A DNA stretch of 64,000 nt from the NCBI GenBank assembly GCA_029556915.1, contig JAKQIT010000083.1:39587-103586 (forward strand), written 5' to 3'. Both the position numbers and the translations under genes were made by a program. The notes under the pieces were generated by a model. The model was not told the DNA's origin, searched no databases, and was given only the letters and a program-made list of their open reading frames with translations. The stretch is from Pseudomonadota bacterium (GTDB taxonomy: Bacteria > Pseudomonadota > Gammaproteobacteria > Burkholderiales > Methylophilaceae). This document shows, in pieces, positions 18,476 to 27,579 of this stretch. The stretch's first letter is position 1; every line of letters begins with the position of its first letter.

Positions 18476-20578
18476 ATGCCAGAACAATTCCGATCCCTCA
18501 CCTATATTGTGCTACTTGCGCTGATTGCGTTCTTTTTTGCGAAAAAAATTACAGCATCTGTGGTAAGTGAGCAACAATTTAATCGGTGGCGCAACACATG
18601 GATAGCCTTGACCTTAATTGTATTTTTGGCAGGGAACTTTTGGATATACGCCGTTTTGGGAGGATTGCTACTATATTATGTAGCCAAGCAAGAGCAAAAC
18701 CCCTTCGCGTTGTTTTTTGTATTATTGCTCGCCATCCCAAGAATCAGTGACAAAATTCCTGGACTAGGCATTGTAAATTTTCTTATCGAAGTAGATTACA
18801 TCACCATTCTATCGCTGACGGTGCTACTGCCTGCCTATTTGTCATTACGCACAAAGCGCGAGACTGCCCCCTTTCTAAGTTTTTGGCCTGACAGACTAAT
18901 TTTTGCCTATATGATCATAGTCGTGTTACTACTTATGCGCGACACTACCACCACGGACGCCTTGCGTATGGTAATACGAAATTTTACCGACATTTTCTTA
19001 CCGTATTATGTCGCCAGCAGAAGTCTTAAGCATGTACAGCAATTCAAAGAGGTGTTGGCAGCTTTTGTTATCGCAGCAATGGTGGCTGGTGTAATGGCAA
19101 TGTTTGAATTTAGTCGTTTTTGGTTGTTATACGCCAACCTTAAAGGCTTTTTAGGTGTGCCATGGGAAATGGGCTCTTACCTTGGCCGTGGTGACAATCT
19201 CCGAGCTCTAGTCACGCTAGGCCAGCCTATTATTTTAGGTTATGTCATGCTTCTCGCGCTCGGATTTTACATATTTACGTCTAAAGCAGCTACATCACGT
19301 CCTTTACGTTGGTTAGGGTGGAGTCTTATCTTAGGTGGTCTTTATGTACCGCTATCCCGTGGCCCGTGGGTAGGTGCAGTAGTGTTGACTGTCATTTTTA
19401 TTATTGTCAGTCCAAATAAAATTAAAAATATTGCTAAGCTTGCGGCGGCTTCAGTTCTATCAGCAATCGTATTAAACATCATTCCTGCTGGGCAGAAAAT
19501 AATCAATTTAATACCTTTTATAGGTGAAACAGAAGTTGAAAATGTGGACTATCGCGTCCGTCTGATTAACGCCGCATTTATCGTATTTCAACGTTATCCA
19601 TTATTTGGTTCAACTAAATTCAAAGAAGAACTGGCTGCACTTGGTATGACGCAGGGCGAAGGCATTGTCGATATTGTGAATCAATATCTTTGGATAGTTT
19701 TAGAACGTGGCTTAATAGGCTTGATGCTTTTCGTTGGTTTTTTTAGCATCATTATTTTCCAACTCTTCGTGCATATAAATAATTCCATAAACGAAAACAA
19801 TGACACTCTTTTACTCGGGCGTACTTTATTTGCTTGCTTAATAGCAACAATGGTGACTATAACGACAGTTAGTGGCATATTAGTATTACCAGTCATCTAT
19901 TGGGCGCTTGGTGGATTGAGCCTTGCATATTGCCGAATGCTTGAGTTGCAAGAAGTCAGCGTACAGGCCAATGAATTTAAATCCTATAGACTGGCATTCG
20001 ACGCAATGCCTGCACTGCCCGCTACTAAACTTGTATTTAGCACGCTCACAACGCATCGCGTTATCGTAGATAACAAACCAATTCCCCGCGTTAAATTGAA
20101 ATCAAAAACTAACAGTAACCAAGACGATATTAGTACAAAATTTACGCCCTCACCAAGAGAAATCAAACCTAGCAAATCACCAAAACCAGAATTAGGAAGC
20201 ATCTATCAACAAGCCAGAAAAATCAGCCCAAACCCTCAACAGGCTTATTTTGCCAAAACTTTGCAGTTACCTCCAAAAACCAAAGTGCAAACTAATGAGT
20301 CTTTGATTAAAGTAGGTAAAGTGCGTGTTTTAAGTGGCTCCAATTCAGGTAAAGAATTTGTTCTAAGTAAAGTATTGAGTAAATTAGGTAAAACAGGCGT
20401 GCAAGTAGCCATTGTATCCAGAAGAAATAGCGGTTATTACCTCACCCATTTAGAGGGTAAGGTCTATCCAATTGTTAACAATATTAGCATTGGTGAACGT
20501 GCTCATCTTTTAAATGACCAAGATATGATTGAAATTTTAGGGATAAAAATGCAGTTTCATAGCGATGAATCAGCGTAG
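18476..20578 (+). CDS. O-antigen-ligase/polymerase-like membrane protein with C-terminal FHA-like domain
   Basis: A 700-residue two-part protein. Residues 1-490 are a polytopic Wzy/WaaL-type protein with about 12 hydrophobic segments, a large periplasmic loop, and the SRGPW motif near 295. It is closely similar throughout to the next gene. Residues 500-608 form a polar, Lys/Pro/Ser-rich linker. Residues 610-700 look like an FHA domain: a beta-rich stretch, LGKTGVQ (the GR-like turn), VSRRNSG (S648/R649), VNN (about 667-669), NDQDMIEIL. The usual His of SRxH is replaced by Asn. An FHA tail could bind a phosphothreonine partner or act as an assembly module; its side of the membrane depends on the topology. 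Confidence 0.82.
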   Translation: MPEQFRSLTYIVLLALIAFFFAKKITASVVSEQQFNRWRNTWIALTLIVFLAGNFWIYAVLGGLLLYYVAKQEQNPFALFFVLLLAIPRISDKIPGLGIVNFLIEVDYITILSLTVLLPAYLSLRTKRETAPFLSFWPDRLIFAYMIIVVLLLMRDTTTTDALRMVIRNFTDIFLPYYVASRSLKHVQQFKEVLAAFVIAAMVAGVMAMFEFSRFWLLYANLKGFLGVPWEMGSYLGRGDNLRALVTLGQPIILGYVMLLALGFYIFTSKAATSRPLRWLGWSLILGGLYVPLSRGPWVGAVVLTVIFIIVSPNKIKNIAKLAAASVLSAIVLNIIPAGQKIINLIPFIGETEVENVDYRVRLINAAFIVFQRYPLFGSTKFKEELAALGMTQGEGIVDIVNQYLWIVLERGLIGLMLFVGFFSIIIFQLFVHINNSINENNDTLLLGRTLFACLIATMVTITTVSGILVLPVIYWALGGLSLAYCRMLELQEVSVQANEFKSYRLAFDAMPALPATKLVFSTLTTHRVIVDNKPIPRVKLKSKTNSNQDDISTKFTPSPREIKPSKSPKPELGSIYQQARKISPNPQQAYFAKTLQLPPKTKVQTNESLIKVGKVRVLSGSNSGKEFVLSKVLSKLGKTGVQVAIVSRRNSGYYLTHLEGKVYPIVNNISIGERAHLLNDQDMIEILGIKMQFHSDESA

Positions 20579-20742
20579 CATAGAATAATTTACCGCGTAA
20601 AACTTCATGATATTTAATAAGATTGGTAGAATATAAGCGCTGTCATTTGGTTGAGATAAATCTGATTTATGATTTTTTAATCTTAATAACTAGCAACCAT
20701 TATTAAACCCCACTATTGCGTAACAACACATATATAACCACT

Positions 20743-22281
20743 ATGCCAGAACAATTAAGATCCCTAATCTATATCGTGTTGCTAGCACTCATTGCTTTCT
20801 TTTTTGCCAAAAAAATTACGGCATCAATAGTGAGTGAGCAGCAGTTTAATCGCTGGCGCAATACTTGGATTGCGCTAACATTTATTGCATTTTTGGCTGG
20901 CAATTTTTGGGTATATGCGATTTTATGTGCGCTGTTACTGTGGTATGTGGGCAAAAGAGAACAAAATGCGATTGCAATGTTTTTTGTATTACTGTTTGCT
21001 TTGCCACGTATTAGCAATCAAATTCCAGGTATGGGAATTGTGAACTTTCTATTTAATATTGACTATGTCAGTATTTTATCTTTCACTGTGCTACTCCCAG
21101 CATACTTGTCATTACGAAGTGAGCGTGAAACAGCACCATTTTTAACATACTGGGCAGATAAGCTGTTATTGGCTTATATGTTGTTAGACGTAGCTCTACT
21201 TATGCGTGACACAACAGTGACAGATGCGATGCGAGCGGGGGTTTCTAACTTTACCGATATTTTCTTACCCTACTATGTTGCAAGCCGCGGGATTAAAACT
21301 CTACAACAATTTAAAGAAGTCATGGCTGCATTCGTCATTGCTGCCATGGTGGCGGCGATGCACGCCATGTTTGAATATAGCCGCTTTTGGTTGCTGTACG
21401 TTAATCTTAAAAATTATTTAGGTGTAGCATGGGAAATGGGCGGATACCTTGGTCGTGGTGATAGTTTGCGCGCATTGGCTTCTTTAGGCCAGCCAATTGC
21501 ACTAGGCTACATTATGGTCATAGCGCTAGGCAGCTATTTATTTATATCCCACTTCGTTAAAGAAAAATGGCTGAAAATTTTAGGCCTACTCTTGATATTA
21601 GGCGGTCTGTATGCACCACTCTCTCGTGGCCCGTGGATAGGAGCATTATTATTAGTGATTTTGTATATTGTTATTAGCCCGAAAGCAATAAAACGCTTAA
21701 CGATTATGGCCGTATCGGCAGCCATGATAATTCCTATTATTGCCAGTATGCCCATCGGTAAAAAAGTGATGGATATGCTTCCTTTTGTAGGAAAAGTGGA
21801 TGCTGAGAACGTTGATTATCGGGTGCGACTGCTGGATGCCGCTTATACGGTATTTAACAGGTATCCTTTTTTTGGCTCCGTTAAGTATCGTGAAGAGTTG
21901 GCCGAATTGGGGATGGTGCAAGGAGAAGGCATTGTGGATGTAGTGAATACCTACCTTGATGTGGTTTTGGAATATGGTCTTGTTGGATTTGTTTTATACA
22001 TGGGCTTTTTTACAATCATTATTGCAACAATCATCACGGGAATAAAAAAGATAAAAAACAAACAAAGTGATATTCATTTATTAGGTCGCGTACTTTTTGC
22101 TAACCAAATTGCCATTCTAGTCACCATTACATCGGTGAGTAGTATTTTAGTTATTCCTGTAGTCTATTGGGCAGTGGCTGGGCTTGCATTTTCATTCTTA
22201 CGCATCGCCCAAGGGTTTGTTGTGATTAAAGAAGACATAAACGCACTGCCAACAATCAGGTTGGCTAACAATTCGTCATAA
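20743..22281 (+). CDS. O-antigen-ligase/polymerase-like membrane protein (paralogue without FHA tail)
   Basis: A 512-residue polytopic protein, clearly a tandem paralogue of the upstream gene: matching starts (MPEQ(F/L)RSL), matching FFFAKKITAS and QQFNRWRNTWIALT, shared GREGDxxRAL-like ligase region (YLGRGDSLRAL) and SRGPW. I choose the ATG at 20743 by alignment to the paralogue; a TTG 27 bp upstream is in frame. It stops after the last membrane segment with a short tail and has no FHA-like domain. It probably polymerises or ligates the EPS. The GH5-like gene follows 30 bp later. Confidence 0.85.
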   Translation: MPEQLRSLIYIVLLALIAFFFAKKITASIVSEQQFNRWRNTWIALTFIAFLAGNFWVYAILCALLLWYVGKREQNAIAMFFVLLFALPRISNQIPGMGIVNFLFNIDYVSILSFTVLLPAYLSLRSERETAPFLTYWADKLLLAYMLLDVALLMRDTTVTDAMRAGVSNFTDIFLPYYVASRGIKTLQQFKEVMAAFVIAAMVAAMHAMFEYSRFWLLYVNLKNYLGVAWEMGGYLGRGDSLRALASLGQPIALGYIMVIALGSYLFISHFVKEKWLKILGLLLILGGLYAPLSRGPWIGALLLVILYIVISPKAIKRLTIMAVSAAMIIPIIASMPIGKKVMDMLPFVGKVDAENVDYRVRLLDAAYTVFNRYPFFGSVKYREELAELGMVQGEGIVDVVNTYLDVVLEYGLVGFVLYMGFFTIIIATIITGIKKIKNKQSDIHLLGRVLFANQIAILVTITSVSSILVIPVVYWAVAGLAFSFLRIAQGFVVIKEDINALPTIRLANNSS

Positions 22282-22311
22282 CGTTTAGCAAAACTTATAA
22301 AGGGCAACATC

Positions 22312-24903
22312 ATGGGCTACTTTAGGTCTTTTTTTAAAACTACACTTTTAATTTTCTTACTATCCTCAGTTTGCGTTCAGGCTAGCACAACTTGGCAAGT
22401 GAGTTTGGATGATGACGTTGGTCTTCCTATACTGAGTAAGGGGGGCGGCAATGCCATGACCTCCTCGTTTATATTTTTTGATAAAAATTATGGTTGGGCA
22501 CATCAAGAAAGTAATTTTAAGGTAATCAATAATGGGCAATACCAACTTAAAGGTGAAAATGCAACTTTAGGCCTTATGCTCAATGCTGCCATTGCTAAAA
22601 GCAATAATCAAAAAATGGTCTGGAATTTTGATCTAGACGCCAAGGCAGGTAGAAAAGATGTCGTTGGTGGCGGGATTGCATTCAAGTTTGATTTGGATAA
22701 CTTTGGTAAATCATTAGGTTCGCCTGAAATTTTTGCGGACAAATCTGGTTGGAGTTGGGGAAAAGGTCAGCAGCGCATTGAAATGCACTTTAACCCTGCC
22801 CCAGCGCATGTTTTTTTCGAACGAGATCAAAAAAATGAAATTCGCGTATATTTTTATCAAGGGCATATTCCAAAAGGTAAGCGCCAATTTCAAGCCACGC
22901 TAACACTTGCCGATGGTGTCTCTATTGCGCCAACTGTGAGTGAGCGCTTTGGAAAAGCTGATCTGTCAGAGTGGACGCCAAACATAATTGACTGGAAATC
23001 ATCCCCAGTAGATTTATCTTTTTTAAATGCGACAGAACTACCTGCTGGAAAACGTGGTTTCATAAAAGCCAAGGGTGAGCAGTTAGTCTTTGAAGATGGC
23101 ACGATTGCAAGGTTTTGGGGTACCAACATTAGTGCCTACACTATTTTTGGCACCCCTAAAGACAATGTTAAGTTGCAAGCAAAGCGTTTATCTGAGTTAG
23201 GTTTTAACTTGGTTCGTATCCACCACTTTGATTCTTTGTGGGTCAACCCCAATATTTTTGGGCAACAATCTAGTAGCACTCAACAAATTAATGAAGATGC
23301 GATGGATAAAATAGATTGGTGGATTAAATGTCTAAAGGACGAAGGTATTTATGTATGGTTAGATTTACATGTTGAGCGACATTTAAAATCAGATGATGGC
23401 ATTCTCAACTTTGATGAAATCACTAAGGGTAATGATAGCGTTGATTTAAAAGGTTATAACTATGTCAACCCGAGCATTTTAAAGGCCATGGCGGCCTTTA
23501 ATGAAGCTTACGTGACTCATATCAATCCATATACTAAAACACGTTTAGCGGATGAACCTGCGATAGTTGCCATGCTGATTACTAATGAAAATGATGTCAC
23601 TAATCATTTTGGTAATAGTTTGTTAGCTGACAAAAATGTGCCGGAGCATAGTAAACGTTATATGACTGCCGCTGAGCAGTTTGCTAAAACCCATCAATTA
23701 CCTGTTGAAACCACATGGCACTCTTGGGAGCATGGTCCATCTAAATTATTCTTGAATGATTTAGAGTATCGTTTTAACACGAGCATGATTCAACACCTAC
23801 GAGGGTTGGGCGTAAAAGTGCCACTTGTTACTACTAGCACTTGGGGTGATAATCCGCTAAGCGCTTTGCCAGCCTTAACTGCGGGCGATATGATTGATGC
23901 ACATGCATATCAACCTTATGGTGCACTCGAAAACAATCCTTTATATAGCGCAAATCTGATCCATTGGCTTGCTGCAGCGCAAGTCGCTGGCAAACCCATG
24001 AGTGTAACTGAGTGGAACGCTGAACCCTTTCCACTACCTGACAGACATAGTTTGCCCATGCTGATAGCTGGACAAGCCAGTATGCAAGGTTGGGATGCAA
24101 TGATGCAATATGCCTACGGGCAAGAGCCAATATCTACGCCTACGCAATGGCAAGGCGGGCCATCCAATTGGAATCTTTACAACGACCCTGCACTGTTGGC
24201 TACCATGCCTGCCGCCGCACTCATGTATCGTCGCCAAGACATCCCTGAGGCTAAAACCACTTATATCCTTAAACCAGACAACCTCTTATTTAATCAACAC
24301 ATTTCACCAAACAACTCTGCTTTTATACGCACAGCGGCAGAGCTTGGAAAACTTCAAATTGCACTGCCAAGTAACAAAGCTTTGCCATGGTTGGTTAAAA
24401 GTCCAATCTCAGAAAAAGCTAAAGTATTTGACGACCCGAATAAATCACTTATCGCAGCTGATAGCCAATCAGTAACCGTTGACAATACTGGCGTAACACG
24501 CAACTGGGATAAGGGCTATCAAACCATTGACACAGTGCGCACACAAGCAGCGATGGGATGGATAGGTGGAGAAAACTTTAAACTATCCGATGTGGAAATT
24601 GCAGCTACCACGCGAAATGCGAGCATCGTAGTTCAAAGCCTAGATGCGCAGCCTATTGCACAATCTAAAAAAATCATGATTAGCTTAGGCGCGCGTTCAA
24701 TACCTAAAACAGCCAATAAATTACCTTTTGTTTCTGAGGCTGTCGAAGGTGTGATAAAAATAAAAGCGTTGCCTGGATTAACCCTTACCAAACAGGGTAT
24801 TTTACAAAAAGGCAAAATAGTAAAAGCGACTTATCAAGATGGCTATTATGTCATCCCTCTGAGCCAAGACTTACAAACTTATTGGTTGACCTTAAGCCAG
24901 TAA
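22312..24903 (+). CDS. Secreted GH5-like glycoside hydrolase
   Basis: An 863-residue exported protein. Signal peptide 1-24 (LLIFLLSSVCVQA). Residues about 25-240 form a beta-rich, carbohydrate-binding-like region. Residues about 245-600 form a (beta/alpha)8 clan-A domain, with GFNLVRIHHFDSLW, the acid/base Glu426 in TNEND and the nucleophile Glu567 in VTEWNAE. A further beta-rich C-terminal region follows. Likely a periplasmic or extracellular endo-glycanase that trims, releases or recycles the EPS made by this locus. Exact GH family is not certain; GH5 is the best fit by active-site pattern. Confidence 0.8.
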   Translation: MGYFRSFFKTTLLIFLLSSVCVQASTTWQVSLDDDVGLPILSKGGGNAMTSSFIFFDKNYGWAHQESNFKVINNGQYQLKGENATLGLMLNAAIAKSNNQKMVWNFDLDAKAGRKDVVGGGIAFKFDLDNFGKSLGSPEIFADKSGWSWGKGQQRIEMHFNPAPAHVFFERDQKNEIRVYFYQGHIPKGKRQFQATLTLADGVSIAPTVSERFGKADLSEWTPNIIDWKSSPVDLSFLNATELPAGKRGFIKAKGEQLVFEDGTIARFWGTNISAYTIFGTPKDNVKLQAKRLSELGFNLVRIHHFDSLWVNPNIFGQQSSSTQQINEDAMDKIDWWIKCLKDEGIYVWLDLHVERHLKSDDGILNFDEITKGNDSVDLKGYNYVNPSILKAMAAFNEAYVTHINPYTKTRLADEPAIVAMLITNENDVTNHFGNSLLADKNVPEHSKRYMTAAEQFAKTHQLPVETTWHSWEHGPSKLFLNDLEYRFNTSMIQHLRGLGVKVPLVTTSTWGDNPLSALPALTAGDMIDAHAYQPYGALENNPLYSANLIHWLAAAQVAGKPMSVTEWNAEPFPLPDRHSLPMLIAGQASMQGWDAMMQYAYGQEPISTPTQWQGGPSNWNLYNDPALLATMPAAALMYRRQDIPEAKTTYILKPDNLLFNQHISPNNSAFIRTAAELGKLQIALPSNKALPWLVKSPISEKAKVFDDPNKSLIAADSQSVTVDNTGVTRNWDKGYQTIDTVRTQAAMGWIGGENFKLSDVEIAATTRNASIVVQSLDAQPIAQSKKIMISLGARSIPKTANKLPFVSEAVEGVIKIKALPGLTLTKQGILQKGKIVKATYQDGYYVIPLSQDLQTYWLTLSQ

Positions 24904-24950
24904 ATGCAAAATTTAATACGCTACAAACATCCAAATTTATTAACGAAAAT

Positions 24951-25016
24951 CGCCCGAGAAAAAATAAATGCTCGGCAAGCCAGTGTCCATGCGGCTTCCA
25001 GAGCATCAAAAAGATA
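24951..25016 (-). repeat. Intergenic palindromic repeat, copy 4 (loop inverted)
   Basis: Tail CGCCCGAGAAAAAAT on the left, then arms ATGCTCGGCAAGCC and GGCTTCCAGAGCAT around AGTGTCCATGC. Relative to the tail, the loop is reversed compared with copy 2. It lies between the convergent GH5-like and GMC genes. Confidence 0.88.
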
Positions 25017-25043
25017 TATGCTAACTTTTAGCAAATAAGGCTA

Positions 25044-26516
25044 TTATAATTTAGCCAAATACTCACCTAAACCAAGCGTCATCATCAGTAAAGTTAACGT
25101 AGGGTTACAACCACCACCTGTAGGATAAACACTTGCACCAGCGATGTATAAATTATCGATGCCATGCACCTTTTGGTTTGCATCGACAACACCATTTTTT
25201 GGGTCAATCGACATCCGCGTAGTTCCCATTTGGTGGCAGTGATGACCATAATCATCGATAGGAATGTTGTCATCTAAAATAAAGTCTTTAAGCTTGATGC
25301 GTGCTACTTTTGTGCGCGCTAATTCTTTAGCAATTTCGCGTCCTAAATGACGAATTGTCATATCATCCGCCGGACTCGCTTGCCAATTCAGGGTCACGCG
25401 TCTTAAGCCAAAATGGTCTTTTTCAGCATTTAAAGTGATGCGACTATTCATATTGGGCACTTGCTCAATTAAGCTAGAAATTACGCCATCGCCTTCGCAA
25501 TCAAACTCAGCAAAATTACGCGCAATATTTGTCATTGTTTCAGATTGGCAAACAAATTCTCGTGCCGATTTTTTAAGCTCTTTTAAGCGACCAAAGTCGC
25601 GCGCACGTACATTTGCATCAAAATCAAGTACCGCATTACCAATATTAAATTTACGCATAAAGGTTTCAGAGGGGGTGAACTGTAAGTCTGGTTCTTTGAA
25701 AAGCAAATGATCTTCAACAACAAAATTACCAAAGTTAACGTTAAAATGCTCCATGAAGCAGCGCCCAACCATGTCATGCTGATTACCAATACCCTGCGGC
25801 AATTGCTTGTTAAAGTTTAATAATAATTTGGCTGTTTCTGATGCGCCGGCAGCAATAACGTAATGTTTGGCTGAAAATTTATGCGCCTTACCATGAAAGT
25901 TTTTTACTTCAAAATAACTCACGGCACTGAGCGCATCATGCAGACGGATGTCTGTTAGGTTAGCATTAATGTATAAATCGATTTTTTCTGAGCGTTTCAG
26001 CTCTTCAATATATTTTGTACGGAAACGCGTAGGTGGGCTAAACGCGCGCTCAGACAACCGAAAAAAATCACCCTTCCAATGGCTTTTAGGTAAGGCTTTA
26101 AAACTGTCTCTGGGAATATCTACAATTTCACACGCATCTTGTAAATGCTTAAACATTTTTTGGTGGCTACCAGCAGGCCAACCGGACATACCAGCAAAAA
26201 GTTCACGTTGCTCAAAGTCGATTTTATCAAAAAAAGAACAACGCCCTCCCCAATGATTGGAAGTGCCACCAAAATAACGTAAGCGACAATTAGTAATTGC
26301 CTCCCAATTGTTTAGACCGAGACTTTGTCCTCGGTAAATCTCTTGAGATTCTTCAGTATATTCAAGCGCACCCCCCTCGAGTAAAGCAACCGTTTTACCC
26401 AAAGTTGCCAATTTTCTAGCCAGTGTAATACCGGAAGGACCGGCACCACAAATGCAAAAATCGTAACTTTTAGCTTCAATTGAATTATTGCTAACAGAAT
26501 TTAAGTCGATAAACAT
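25044..26516 (-). CDS. GMC-family FAD oxidoreductase
   Basis: A 490-residue flavoprotein of the glucose-methanol-choline family. The FAD-binding dinucleotide fold is at the N terminus (CICGAGPSGITLARKL, about 21-36, then LLEGG). The C-terminal domain contains HQMGTTRMS and the FAD/active-site segment YIAGASVYPTGGGCNPTLT. GMC enzymes oxidise alcohol groups of sugars or aldehydes; in an EPS locus it may oxidise a sugar of the polymer or a precursor. It starts 3 bp after the stop of the small Tat-leader ORF and is coupled to it. No signal peptide is seen on this protein itself. Confidence 0.87.
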   Translation of the reverse strand: MFIDLNSVSNNSIEAKSYDFCICGAGPSGITLARKLATLGKTVALLEGGALEYTEESQEIYRGQSLGLNNWEAITNCRLRYFGGTSNHWGGRCSFFDKIDFEQRELFAGMSGWPAGSHQKMFKHLQDACEIVDIPRDSFKALPKSHWKGDFFRLSERAFSPPTRFRTKYIEELKRSEKIDLYINANLTDIRLHDALSAVSYFEVKNFHGKAHKFSAKHYVIAAGASETAKLLLNFNKQLPQGIGNQHDMVGRCFMEHFNVNFGNFVVEDHLLFKEPDLQFTPSETFMRKFNIGNAVLDFDANVRARDFGRLKELKKSAREFVCQSETMTNIARNFAEFDCEGDGVISSLIEQVPNMNSRITLNAEKDHFGLRRVTLNWQASPADDMTIRHLGREIAKELARTKVARIKLKDFILDDNIPIDDYGHHCHQMGTTRMSIDPKNGVVDANQKVHGIDNLYIAGASVYPTGGGCNPTLTLLMMTLGLGEYLAKL

Positions 26517-26519
26517 TTA

Positions 26520-26702
26520 TTAACTTTCGTCCGTCAGCAAGTCACTTTTGAGTAATGTCCACCCACCCACAACAATATAGTCAGCCTGCTGCTGAGGTAA
26601 TGAGATTGCTGGAGATTGTGATGATTGGTCCGGGGTTATCAATCCATTTAACACAAGCGGCTGTGCCGCAAGTGCCATTAAAAAGCCTCTTCTATTGATC
26701 AT
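26520..26702 (-). CDS. 60-residue twin-arginine leader mini-protein
   Basis: A 60-residue ORF beginning MINRRGFLMALAAQ, a good Tat signal (RRGFL, then a hydrophobic stretch, about 1-22). The rest, about 38 residues, ends ADYIVVGGWTLLKSDL and a short acidic tail. It ends 3 bp before the GMC oxidoreductase start. A Tat-exported short partner could escort or anchor the cytosolically folded flavoprotein, as gluconate-dehydrogenase-type small subunits do. Alternatively it is a relic of a longer subunit. I do not recognise a named family. Confidence 0.6.
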   Translation of the reverse strand: MINRRGFLMALAAQPLVLNGLITPDQSSQSPAISLPQQQADYIVVGGWTLLKSDLLTDES

Positions 26703-26745
26703 GTATCTTGATTATGTGCGTTGAGGTAGTGGTGAGCAGCCGAAA

Positions 26746-27561
26746 TCAATCGTAATAATAAGGCTGTGCTTTTGCTTCGGATTTATTGACAACAACCCCT
26801 AAAATATTTGATTTGGTAAGTAAGCGCATCGTATCTGTAATTTCAGCCTCAGTATGCTGACCATCACCTATTACTAACAGTACACAATCAACTTGCGGCA
26901 ACAATACCATTGCATCATCAGCACTTAGAATTGGCGGCAAGTCAAAAATAACCACTCTTGAGTCATAACGCTCTTTAAGCTCAACGACCAAATGCTGTAT
27001 GCTATTAGATGACAATGTTTCAGATGATTGCTTTACTGGTGAGTTGGTAGGTACAACTGTTAAGCGCGGAATTCCTGGGTTAACCATCACTTCAGCTAAA
27101 TCAGCATTTCCTGAAAGAAGATCATTGATTGATTTTGGTTGTTTTAAGCCTAAATATTGCGCAATTCGTGGTTTACGTAAATCAAAATCAACCAACATTG
27201 CAGTTTTTTGAGGCTGCTGGGCAATGCTAATTGCTAAATTGATAGCGACGACAGTTTTACCTGCAGCTGGCGTAGGGGAAATAATTGCTAACGTGCGCCA
27301 TTTATTTTCTTCCATTGTTTGCAGAACTTGTGTGCGCAAAGAATCAAAAATCCAGCTTGAAGGATCATGCTTATTTTGAGCAACAATACGATTTTTTTCC
27401 AAATGCCCTGCGTCAAGTTTAACCACTGCTGTTTCACTATAGACAATGGATTTTAGCTCATCATCTAACTGAATAAATTTAACAGCTTTTTTCGGCTGAT
27501 TGATTTTTTGACCGATTTGCGAGCCTCTAGCTTTACTCAAGGCATCTTTAATTTTTTCCAT
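26746..27561 (-). CDS. epsG: EpsG-type bacterial tyrosine kinase (cytoplasmic ATPase module)
   Basis: A 271-residue BY-kinase that works with the Wzz-type protein EpsF to control chain length and export. Walker A is SPTPAAGKTVVA (95-106, K102), Walker A' is LVDFDLRKP (123-131) and Walker B is VVIFDLPPIL. The C terminus ends in a tyrosine cluster (QPYYYD), the autophosphorylation site typical of these kinases. It is 18 bp downstream of epsF, and the stand-alone cytoplasmic kinase plus separate membrane activator resembles the methanolan and Gram-positive arrangement. Confidence 0.92.
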   Translation of the reverse strand: MEKIKDALSKARGSQIGQKINQPKKAVKFIQLDDELKSIVYSETAVVKLDAGHLEKNRIVAQNKHDPSSWIFDSLRTQVLQTMEENKWRTLAIISPTPAAGKTVVAINLAISIAQQPQKTAMLVDFDLRKPRIAQYLGLKQPKSINDLLSGNADLAEVMVNPGIPRLTVVPTNSPVKQSSETLSSNSIQHLVVELKERYDSRVVIFDLPPILSADDAMVLLPQVDCVLLVIGDGQHTEAEITDTMRLLTKSNILGVVVNKSEAKAQPYYYD

Positions 27562-27579
27562 ATTTCACTTTCACCCAAA

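Noticed and set aside
20716-20742. TTG start for the second polymerase paralogue
   Set aside because: Alignment with the first paralogue begins at MPEQ, i.e. the ATG at 20743.
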